From: Megasphaera sp. UBA1696 | GTDB lineage: Bacteria > Bacillota > Negativicutes > Veillonellales > Megasphaeraceae | NCBI GenBank assembly: GCA_002319965.1 | Contig: DCJQ01000032.1 | Location: 1 to 38,873 of the forward strand | Direction: 5' to 3' | DNA length: 38,873 nucleotides | Shown here: positions 32,959-38,873 of the stretch, one piece after another | Layout: every line of letters begins with the position of its first letter | Position numbering within the stretch: the stretch's first letter is position 1 | Notes under the pieces: model-generated | Databases searched by the model: none | What the model saw: only the letters and a program-made list of their open reading frames with translations | What the model was told of the DNA's origin: nothing | Position numbers and translations under genes: made by a program

Positions 32959-32985
32959 GTATATTTTTGAGTAATCGCGTATAAT
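32957..32985 (+). promoter_or_regulatory. Promoter of the LarA-like gene
   Basis: TTGTAT (32957-32962) and TATAAT (32980-32985) have a 17-bp spacer. The -35 sits in the end of the preceding terminator. Confidence 0.65.
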
Positions 32986-33037
32986 AAAAGCAAGCAACCT
33001 AACCCCATCATTGAGTTCCCCGAAGGAGGTCCTTTCT

Positions 33038-34336
33038 TTGCACTTTCCCAAACTTGATAAACAGTCCCTGACCGAGGGTATCGTCATTCCGGAAATGATA
33101 AAAGTCCGGCAAAGCTTCCCGTCACAAAACTTGGCCGATCCTATTGGCCGGTTAAAGGAGCAGCTCCGGTCTCTCGATGAGGCAACCCTTAAATCCTTGG
33201 AAGGAAAACGTATCGGCATCACCGCCGGCAGCCGCGGCCTGCCCCATTATAAAGAGCTCATGAAGGTTCTCTGCGATCAGCTCAAGGACTGGAAGGCAAA
33301 ACCCTTTGTCTTTCCCGCTATGGGCAGCCATGCCGGAGCCACGGCGGAAGGCCAAAAAGCCCATTTGGCCCAATTCGGAATCAACGAGGAATACCTCGGC
33401 GTCCCGGTATTATCGACCATGGACGTCGTCACCGTTGCCACCTTGGACGATGGCTTTCCTATTTACTGCGACAAGAATGCCTATGAAGCGGACGGCATCA
33501 TTTTGTTTAACAAGATTAAACCGCACACGCACTTCAAATATAAACACGAGTCGGGTCTCTTGAAGATGATTTGCATCGGCTGTGGGAAACATAAAGGGGC
33601 TTCGGCCTTCCACGGACGCGGCTACGATACCTTTGGTCCCAACCTAGAACGGGTAGCCAAGGCCTTCTTAAAGAAGGTAAACGTCGTCTTTTCCGTCGGA
33701 ATGGTCCAAAGCCCCAGCGACGATATCGCCGCCCTAGAAGTCATCCCTACGGATAAATTTTTCGAACGCGACGCCGCTCTGCAAACCCTTGCCAAAGAGC
33801 AAATGCCTCGATTGAAGCTTCCCCATATCGACGTCCTCATCGTCGATGAAATCGGCAAGGAAATCAGCGGCACCGGCATGGACCCCAACATCACCGGGCG
33901 GACGGAACGATTCAGTCAAGAAGAAGCCTTTCGTTCCCTGGCACCGAACATCGAACGAATCGTCATCCTAGACATTACCGATGCCTCTCACGGAAACGGC
34001 TCGGGCTGCGGCATGGCCGACATCGTCAGCTATCGTTTCGTCAACAAGATGGATTTTGCCTCCGTTTACACCAACTGCATTACAGCCAAATCGTTTCGCA
34101 TGGCCCTGCTGCCCCTCTACGGCAACAGCGATAAGGACGCTATCGAAATGGCCATGGCCCATGCCTTCCTGACAGACCCCAATAAAGCCAAGGTCGTCCG
34201 CATTAAGAATACCTTGAAATTGGAAGAAATCGAGTGCTCCACATCCTGCCTGGAAGATATTGAAGGGCGTTCCGATATGACCGTCGTATCGAAGCCGTTT
34301 ACTTGGACGTTTAACGACGAAGACAATTTATGGTAA
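33038..34336 (+). CDS. LarA-like (DUF2088) racemase-family protein
   Basis: This 432-aa cytoplasmic protein belongs to the family of nickel-pincer lactate racemase LarA and its homologues. FVFPAMGSHAGATAEGQKAHL matches the LarA 'GxHr..t.eE' loop. FNKIKPHTHFKYKHESGLLKMICIG aligns with the His and cofactor-tethering Lys region (the Lys in SGLLKM). Cys residues in CIGCGKH and STSC are unusual. Relatives racemise or epimerise various 2-hydroxy acids, so lactate is not assured, and no larB, larC or larE cofactor genes are nearby. The frame is open to 33011, but AAGGAGG lies 7 nt before the TTG at 33038, which I choose. Confidence 0.8.
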   Translation: MHFPKLDKQSLTEGIVIPEMIKVRQSFPSQNLADPIGRLKEQLRSLDEATLKSLEGKRIGITAGSRGLPHYKELMKVLCDQLKDWKAKPFVFPAMGSHAGATAEGQKAHLAQFGINEEYLGVPVLSTMDVVTVATLDDGFPIYCDKNAYEADGIILFNKIKPHTHFKYKHESGLLKMICIGCGKHKGASAFHGRGYDTFGPNLERVAKAFLKKVNVVFSVGMVQSPSDDIAALEVIPTDKFFERDAALQTLAKEQMPRLKLPHIDVLIVDEIGKEISGTGMDPNITGRTERFSQEEAFRSLAPNIERIVILDITDASHGNGSGCGMADIVSYRFVNKMDFASVYTNCITAKSFRMALLPLYGNSDKDAIEMAMAHAFLTDPNKAKVVRIKNTLKLEEIECSTSCLEDIEGRSDMTVVSKPFTWTFNDEDNLW

Positions 34337-34337
34337 C

Positions 34338-34380
34338 AAAAAAGCATTGCCCCAAGTCCATACTGAGGCAATGCTTTTTT
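34338..34380. terminator. Bidirectional terminator between LarA-like and tannase genes
   Basis: AAAAAAGCATTGCC (34338-34351) pairs perfectly with GGCAATGCTTTTTT (34367-34380), with a 15-nt loop. Confidence 0.9.
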
Positions 34381-34394
34381 ATCGAAGTATCTTA

Positions 34395-36053
34395 TTATAC
34401 CCCTTTATGACCTACTTTATCCATCCAGGCGAAGAGTTCTGCTAAGTCATAATCACCGCCGTGGCCCTGTCCCCAAGGAGATGCAAAATCAACATCGTAC
34501 CCGGCTTGCTGCAGTCGAAGGGCAAGGACAGCCGGTACGGCAATAGCCGTATCCCGATCGGCTTCACCGTGGCGAATACGCCAATATCGAGCCGTCTTGA
34601 CCTGAGACTTACCGATATAATTCAATGGGTTAAGCAATTTTACGATGGCCTTATCCGCCGTCGTTGCCGTCGTCAGAGAATGGCTTTCCCCATAGTCGGT
34701 AAAGTGCTGTTTATCGATCGATGCCGTCCCAAATTCCTGATTTTCTCCGGAGCTCAAGTCCAAAGCATCGAAAGCCGGGGCCGCCTTTAACCGCGTGACG
34801 TCACGGGCATAGCCGGCTAAATCCATATCGACGACCTTCCCGTCTTTAATCGTCAGCCACGATTTAGACGATAAATCGATTCCTTGGTCCAGCGCCGTCT
34901 GAGCAGACGCCATGTAAATGGATTTAATGTACTCTGCAAAGGAGCCCTGCCCATTTTTATCGAGAGTTAAGGCCTTTCCGTCTTTATCGACGAGGCGGAG
35001 GCCGTTAATGTATTCCGGGTAGGCTGCTTTCAAGTCCTTAGAAACCTGCTGCTGGGCTGCCGTCATCTCCGTCCCTGTCGTCGCCTCCATAGGCGCATTA
35101 TCAGGGCGATTCATAACCGCGCCAGGAACCTTAGCAGCTCCTTCCGGTTCTTTAAGATCGTCCCCCAGTGCCATAGGAGGCATCATACCGCCTTTACTCT
35201 GATGATAGGTGTTTACCCCGTTAAACATCCATTCATAAGCCATATCCGCGTGGTCGAGGTCAGTAATGGGGCAGTAAACGCTGGATGCAAAGATATCATC
35301 CCGTTCATCGGCAGCGCCGAGAGCCTTTAAATAGGGTTCATAATCGGAACTGTTCCCTGTCGCCCCCATAAGAGATGACAAAGCCCCGCCGGCACTGGTT
35401 CCGTTGGAAATGATTTTTTCCGTATCGCCGGGTAAACGACCGGCATTGTGGCGCAAATAGCGAACGGCAGCCTTCATGTCGACGATGAGCGCCGGCGCTT
35501 TACCGGTATAAGATCCGTCGGCCCCTTGGTTAGTCCGTCCGCGGGCGCCCGGAGCCGCTACGACATAACCCTTGGACAAGGCGACGAGAATGGCATTGGC
35601 ACCTCCGGTCATACGGTCGTTTTCTGACGGATTTCCCGGTTCCCCCGGCATATAGCCGCCAACCGTGTTAGGCATAAAGATTGGCGCAGTTTTAGCCGTA
35701 TAGCCGTTGATCGCCTTTCCCTTAAAATAACCTTCAGGGACGTAAATATTCATCGATTGATACGTCGTATCGACAGGATGAGCTACGTAGACACGATTTT
35801 CATAGGCCCGAAAAGCCACTTTCTTGCCATCGACGGTCATGGTCTTCTTTTCATAAGATGTTGTATCCAGATCAAGGCTGTAAACAGAGTTTACTGAAGA
35901 CACGGCCGTATCGTCGCTCCGACTCTGTGTAGCCTCCGCCACAGCATCTACCGTTCCGGAAACCGTCGAAGCCATAGTCCCATTGGCAGCCAAGGCCGTA
36001 CCGCCGGTCATGAACAGGCAGAGAACGGCTGCCATAACCTTTTTGTTATTCAT
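34395..36053 (-). CDS. Secreted tannase (subtype B) / feruloyl-esterase-like hydrolase
   Basis: This 552-aa alpha/beta hydrolase resembles bacterial tannases, which release gallate from gallotannins and galloyl esters. It has a signal peptide (cleavage near ALAAN, about residue 23), a Ser/Thr-rich segment, then the catalytic domain. SNGTSAGGALSSLMG holds the nucleophile (Ser220), YWRIRHGEADRDTAIAVP the acid (about Asp499), and PWGQGHGGDYDL the His (about 531), arranged as in Lactobacillus tannase. A large insertion between them (about 260-400) forms the lid. The start is the ATG at 36053 with AAGGTGG 8 nt upstream; an in-frame GTG at 36065 is less well placed. It is monocistronic. Confidence 0.9.
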   Translation of the reverse strand: MNNKKVMAAVLCLFMTGGTALAANGTMASTVSGTVDAVAEATQSRSDDTAVSSVNSVYSLDLDTTSYEKKTMTVDGKKVAFRAYENRVYVAHPVDTTYQSMNIYVPEGYFKGKAINGYTAKTAPIFMPNTVGGYMPGEPGNPSENDRMTGGANAILVALSKGYVVAAPGARGRTNQGADGSYTGKAPALIVDMKAAVRYLRHNAGRLPGDTEKIISNGTSAGGALSSLMGATGNSSDYEPYLKALGAADERDDIFASSVYCPITDLDHADMAYEWMFNGVNTYHQSKGGMMPPMALGDDLKEPEGAAKVPGAVMNRPDNAPMEATTGTEMTAAQQQVSKDLKAAYPEYINGLRLVDKDGKALTLDKNGQGSFAEYIKSIYMASAQTALDQGIDLSSKSWLTIKDGKVVDMDLAGYARDVTRLKAAPAFDALDLSSGENQEFGTASIDKQHFTDYGESHSLTTATTADKAIVKLLNPLNYIGKSQVKTARYWRIRHGEADRDTAIAVPAVLALRLQQAGYDVDFASPWGQGHGGDYDLAELFAWMDKVGHKGV

Positions 36054-36171
36054 CTTCAAAACCACCTTTCCTATACCATTTTGAATTTAACTATCGCTAT
36101 CCATAAGTATAGCATAAAAATGTCTCCGTATAATGGCAGTTTGTCCGATACTATGCAAAAAAATAAATAAA

Positions 36172-36206
36172 AAAGATGGCACATCGTCTTGCAATGCACC
36201 ATCTTT
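36172..36206 (-). terminator. Rho-independent terminator of the PAP2 gene
   Basis: Minus-strand arms 36194-36206 and 36172-36184 pair over 13 bp with two G-U pairs, followed by a long T-rich run (TTTTTTATTTATTTTTTT). The structure begins 3 nt past the PAP2 stop. Confidence 0.85.
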
Positions 36207-36208
36207 CG

Positions 36209-36781
36209 TCACAGCCTTCTCCAGGTATTGACCAGAGAGGCCCATATATGCCAGCCATAGAGGAGTCTGTCGGCCAGTTGTGAACATCGTTTACTTCGGT
36301 AAACGGCATAGCTTGACCCTGCCCCCAGAAAGAAGCCGCCAACAACGTCGCTGACGTAATGGAGACGGCAGAGGACGCGCGAAGCCCCTAAGGCCCCTGA
36401 CAACAAGAAGGCCGGCAGGCACCACAGGCTGCGCCGGAGAAAGAGCATAACGGCTACGGCCATGCTGTTCATAGCATGATTACTGGGGAAAGAGGCATTG
36501 GCCTTATGTTTAACCAAGGCCGGCCCTAGTCCTTGGACAAAAGGACGCGGCCGATGCCATAAAAACCCGATAAACCAAGAAAGAGTCGACCCCAAGATGA
36601 CAGAGAATAAGCAGTAAATCAAGGTCTTCCGCTCTTTTCTCTGTTGTGTTCCGTCTTTAGGAAGAAACCACGCTGCCAAGCCATAGAGGATAAATAAACC
36701 GTGTCCAAATCGGGTAAACGACGAAATAAGGCGAAGCCACAAGTTATGGCGCGCCAGAAGAAATAGGATGAGTCGAGCCAT
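36209..36781 (-). CDS. PAP2-family phosphatase (undecaprenyl-diphosphatase-like)
   Basis: This 190-aa membrane phosphatase probably recycles undecaprenyl pyrophosphate or a related lipid phosphate at the outer face of the membrane. The three PAP2 motifs are visible: FLWHRPRPF (about 73-81), ASFPSNHAMNSMA (His102), and ASRVLCRLHYVSDVVGG (Arg135, His141, Asp145). Five or six hydrophobic helices fit the BcrC-like topology. GGGAGG lies upstream of the ATG. It follows the Rrf2 gene by 20 nt on the same strand, so it may be read from the same transcript and end at the strong terminator. Confidence 0.9.
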   Translation of the reverse strand: MARLILFLLARHNLWLRLISSFTRFGHGLFILYGLAAWFLPKDGTQQRKERKTLIYCLFSVILGSTLSWFIGFLWHRPRPFVQGLGPALVKHKANASFPSNHAMNSMAVAVMLFLRRSLWCLPAFLLSGALGASRVLCRLHYVSDVVGGFFLGAGSSYAVYRSKRCSQLADRLLYGWHIWASLVNTWRRL

Positions 36782-36801
36782 AGTACCCTCCCGTTGCCAA
36801 A

Positions 36802-37242
36802 TCAGCGCTGTTTACATAAAGCCTGCTCCATCGTCCCGGCCATATCGGCCAGCGAAATGCGGCGCATTTGCTCTTCCATCGCCATCTGTACCTGACTCAA
36901 CTTATCGTCGAGGCTGAGGTGGATTGTCTTACCGACAGGACACTGGGGACTAGGGTGCTCATGAAAATGGAACAGAGAATCGCTGGGGATACAGTCAACG
37001 GCATGGTAAACGTCGTATAAACTGATATCCTGCAAATCTCTTTTTAAGGCCGCTCCGCCGGTACCTCGCTTAACATCAATAAAATCGGCTGCCTTTAATT
37101 GGGTAAGCAGATTTCGGATGATAACCGGATTGGTACCGACACTGGCGGCGATAAAGTTGCTAGTCACTTTTTCGGTCTTCTCAAAATAGGCAATACATAA
37201 CAAGGTGTGGACAGCCATCGTAAGGCGACTGGAAATCTGCAT
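36802..37242 (-). CDS. Rrf2-family transcriptional regulator
   Basis: This 146-aa regulator has an N-terminal winged HTH (MQISSRLTMAVHTLLCIAYFEK; VTSNFIAASVGTNPVIIRNLLTQLKAADFIDVKRGTGGAAL). A short dimerisation helix and the segment HEHPSPQCPVGKTIH follow. Only one conserved Cys lies in the effector region, so it does not look like the three-Cys IscR/NsrR Fe-S type and may sense through that thiol. Its start is 2 nt after the stop of the CDCPAC gene, showing tight coupling. A dyad upstream of the pair (37622-37645) may be its own operator. Confidence 0.9.
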   Translation of the reverse strand: MQISSRLTMAVHTLLCIAYFEKTEKVTSNFIAASVGTNPVIIRNLLTQLKAADFIDVKRGTGGAALKRDLQDISLYDVYHAVDCIPSDSLFHFHEHPSPQCPVGKTIHLSLDDKLSQVQMAMEEQMRRISLADMAGTMEQALCKQR

Positions 37243-37244
37243 CC

Positions 37245-37589
37245 TTAAAGTGCCCCCACTTCACGGAGAATAGCCAAAGAAGGCGTGCAGGCCGGGCAGT
37301 CACAGAACTTAGCCCCATTGGCGTTAAGATCTTTGGCATGAGCCAAGAGTTGAGCCGCAGCCTCTGTCCCCAAAATCTTCGCAGCCGTATCCGATCCGGC
37401 AAAGCCGAGGAGTTCATCAATCGTCGATACGCCTTGCTTCAAGGCTTCCACATAGGCCGGAGTCGCTGCCTCTTTATCAGCAGCATCAAGCCACGCCTGG
37501 GCAGCTTTTTTCAGCGTCGGGTTGGCGCTGGGAGCAGCCAGCAAATCCTGAGTTTTCACAGTAATAAAATCAATCACTTTCTTATCCAT
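37245..37589 (-). CDS. Small CDCPAC-motif protein (often mislabelled 'Hsp90')
   Basis: This 114-aa helical cytoplasmic protein belongs to a family of about 110 residues with PSANPTLKKAAQAWLDA in the middle and a C-terminal GAKFCDCPACTPSLAIL. Databases often call such proteins 'molecular chaperone Hsp90', which the sequence does not support (no ATPase domain). The three closely spaced Cys could bind a metal or be redox active. AGGAGG lies 7 nt before the ATG at 37589; a GTG directly before it is a shadow start. It is the first gene, coupled to an Rrf2 regulator. Confidence 0.8.
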   Translation of the reverse strand: MDKKVIDFITVKTQDLLAAPSANPTLKKAAQAWLDAADKEAATPAYVEALKQGVSTIDELLGFAGSDTAAKILGTEAAAQLLAHAKDLNANGAKFCDCPACTPSLAILREVGAL

Positions 37590-37621
37590 CACAATACCTC
37601 CTAATCAAGATAACGGTCAAT

Positions 37622-37645
37622 TTGTTATAACCTTAGTTGTTACAA
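37622..37645 (-). promoter_or_regulatory. Candidate Rrf2 operator (imperfect dyad)
   Basis: TTGTTATAAC (37622-37631) and GTTGTTACAA (37636-37645) are inverted arms matching at 8 of 10 positions with a 4-bp spacer (CTTA). The dyad lies about 35 bp before the CDCPAC-Rrf2 operon, overlapping a TTATAA that may be the -10. Its size fits an Rrf2 dimer site. Confidence 0.5.
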
Positions 37646-37941
37646 CGTAATCATAATCTATTTCAAAAATGATGTCAATGGCTGCAGGCTAAAATCCATT
37701 TCTCGGTTGATATAAAAATAAACTCAATTAAATTAATTTACTAAAATTTATATATAAGAAATTGGCTAAAATAAGCCATTTTATTTCTATTCTTTATTAT
37801 TATTTAAACGTAAATAAGTCGCGTGTAAACAAGCGAATTTGGGTCCTACTTCACGCCTTTAGTAACAAATAATCACAGAAATCCCTGCCCAAACTTAAGG
37901 GAAAGAAAATTTCCAAGTACGAAAGATTTCGAGGCATAAAA
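37646..37941. other. AT-rich intergenic region
   Basis: No gene is seen. The stretch 37690-37825 is strongly AT-rich, unlike the rest of the window, with a short hairpin GGCT-AAAATA-AGCC near 37768. A near-repeat CGTAAATAAG / TGTAAACAAG lies at about 37810-37832. The remainder (37840-37941) is of ordinary composition and carries no obvious promoter for the plus strand. Confidence 0.5.
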
Positions 37942-37973
37942 AAATTCCCCGAAGACGAAGTTTCAAGGAATTT
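37942..37973 (-). terminator. Weak terminator after the eda pseudogene
   Basis: On the minus strand AAATTCC (37967-37973) pairs with GGAATTT (37942-37948) around an imperfect inner stem, followed by a T run. It is less regular than the terminator of the intact copy. Confidence 0.6.
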
Positions 37974-37992
37974 GATGGTGAATAGCAGTAAA

Positions 37993-38337
37993 TTAGGTGC
38001 ATACGGCTTTGACGGCAGCGATGAATTTCTTGGCCGTTTCCGTAATTTCATCGGCCTTTTTACCGCCGCCTGTAAAGGCTCCGCTGGCACCGACGACGAC
38101 GCAGCCGAGCCGTATCCATTCACCGGCGTTATCGACGTTAACGCCGCACGTCGGCATGAGCGGTGCCTGCGGCAAGGGGAAGTGGATGGCTTTGATGGCC
38201 TTCATGGCTACTACGGTTTTAACAGCGTCAGCACCGCATTTAAGGGCCGTAACGGCGTCTTTTAAGGTCGTCGTCCCCGGCATGACGGCCATGGGGTAAC
38301 GGTTGCGCAGCTTATCTTTTCGATATCGCACGGGCAA
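37993..38337 (-). pseudogene. Degenerate partial copy of KDPG aldolase (eda)
   Basis: The frame reads like the last two-thirds of the neighbouring eda gene (MPGTTTLKDAVTALKCGADA ... NVDNAGEWIRLGCVVVGA ... KFIAAVKA), but the enzyme is broken. The active-site segment KIFPGEVVGM is reduced to KTVVAM, losing the FPGE phosphate-binding part. PTGGV has become PTCGV, and the N-terminal half is missing: similarity stops near 38314 and upstream codons are unrelated. No good start or ribosome binding site is visible. It lies downstream of the intact gene on the same strand, as expected of a tandem duplication that decayed. A weak promoter (TATACT with TTTGAA upstream) precedes it near 38385-38412. Confidence 0.85.
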
Positions 38338-38416
38338 TACGAGGCCCCGTCAGAGGCCATAGAGGGCTTTCCATGGCTATTTAGAGTATAAAATAACACC
38401 AATTTTTTCAAAGTGC

Positions 38417-38447
38417 AAAAAAAACCTCGAAGACAAATTCTTCGAGG
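38417..38447 (-). terminator. Rho-independent terminator of eda
   Basis: CCTCGAAGA (38425-38433) pairs perfectly with TCTTCGAGG (38439-38447) with a 5-nt loop. On the minus strand eight T follow (38424-38417). Confidence 0.9.
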
Positions 38448-38476
38448 CTTTTCGTATGTTTAACAGGAATATAGAC

Positions 38477-38873
38477 TTAAGCGCGAACGGCTTTGACAGC
38501 AGCGATGAATTTCTTGGCCGTTTCCGTAATTTCATCGGCCGTTTTACCGCCGCCCGTCAGGGCTCCGCCGGCACCAACGGCAACGCAGCCGGCTTTGATC
38601 CATTCACCGGCATTGTCGACGTTAACGCCGCCCGTCGGCATGAGCGGTGCCTGCGGCAAGGGGCCGTGGATGGCTTTGATAGCCTTCATGCCTACGACTT
38701 CCCCCGGGAAGATCTTAATGACGTCAGCGCCGCATTCAAGGGCCGTAACGACGTCTTTTAGTGTCGTCGTCCCCGGCATAACGGCTACACGATAGCGATT
38801 GCACAGCTTAATCGTTTCGACGTCGAGGGCCGGCGATACGACGAACTCTGCCCCTTCAAGGATAGCAATGCGG
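38477..38873 (-). CDS. eda: 2-keto-3-deoxy-6-phosphogluconate (KDPG) aldolase, 5' end outside window
   Basis: About 131 residues of the C-terminal part are present; the N-terminus with the catalytic Glu lies beyond 38873. The visible part reads RIAILEGAEFVVSPALD, then VAVMPGTTT, then DVIKIFPGEVVGMKAI with the Schiff-base Lys just before IFPGE. PTGGVNVDNAGEWIKAGCVAVG supplies the phosphate-binding PTGG. The enzyme splits KDPG to pyruvate and glyceraldehyde-3-phosphate (Entner-Doudoroff and uronate pathways), and relatives also act on 4-hydroxy-2-oxoglutarate. The frame continues open to the window edge. A decayed duplicate lies just downstream. Confidence 0.93.
   Translation of the reverse strand, partial: RIAILEGAEFVVSPALDVETIKLCNRYRVAVMPGTTTLKDVVTALECGADVIKIFPGEVVGMKAIKAIHGPLPQAPLMPTGGVNVDNAGEWIKAGCVAVGAGGALTGGGKTADEITETAKKFIAAVKAVRA

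Noticed and set aside
37646..37830. AT-rich stretch as a possible replication origin or horizontally acquired DNA
   Set aside because: No DnaA boxes (TTATCCACA), iterons, integrase or tRNA attachment site were seen; AT-richness alone is not enough.
38456..38761. Plus-strand frames over the two eda copies
   Set aside because: They are antisense shadows that appear in both copies only because the copies are duplicates.

Overview
The window looks like a chromosomal piece of a mid-GC (about 50%) Firmicute, most likely a Negativicute of the Megasphaera/Veillonellaceae type. This is inferred from gene content (single-chain clostridial-style PurL, bioY-bioD-bioA, C+ type S18, OPT transporter, subtype-B tannase, a MocR regulator), strong AGGAGG ribosome binding sites, frequent TTG/GTG starts and sigma-70-like promoters with 17-bp spacers. 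No rRNA, tRNA, CRISPR array, transposase or phage gene was seen. The window starts just downstream of an operon and ends inside an eda gene.

Layout. 1-3.5 kb: a four-gene minus-strand operon encoding a TerB-like protein, a 518-aa protein with hydrophobic segments, a glycine-rich membrane protein and a YkgJ-type cysteine-cluster protein. Three of the four are uncharacterised, and this is the best candidate for an undescribed system. 4-6.4 kb: GNAT acetyltransferase, an HTH/coiled-coil protein with a WWKKLF tail, and a secreted protein of unknown function. 6.6-10 kb: the Mn exporter mntP, then bioY-bioD-bioA behind a strong promoter and a probable BirA operator. 10-13.4 kb: a glutaredoxin/NifX-like pair under a promoter with a palindrome in its spacer, an L,D-transpeptidase and a xanthine-type permease. 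13.6-18 kb: DUF47-Pit phosphate uptake, then a ggt/D-cysteine-desulfhydrase pair. 18-21.4 kb: lipid kinase and guanine deaminase, facing rpsF-ssb-rpsR with a structured leader. 21.5-26.9 kb: purL divergent from xpt plus an unknown gene, then a ferredoxin. 27-30.5 kb: a MocR regulator divergent from an FMN split-barrel protein, then pepD. 30.7-34.3 kb: an OPT transporter interrupted by an in-frame TAG, and a LarA-like (DUF2088) protein. 34.4-37.6 kb: secreted tannase, PAP2 phosphatase, and an Rrf2 regulator with a small CDCPAC protein. 37.9-38.9 kb: a degenerate tandem copy of eda and the 3' part of the intact eda.

How the genes fit together. Purine handling recurs: permease, guanine deaminase and xanthine phosphoribosyltransferase could form a guanine-to-xanthine-to-XMP salvage route, beside de novo PurL. 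Peptide and amino-acid use is represented by the OPT transporter, PepD, GGT and D-cysteine desulfhydrase. A window-wide oddity is the hexamer GTTTAC/GTAAAC, found by hand about 60 times (about 19 expected), often as close inverted pairs and dense in intergenic DNA.
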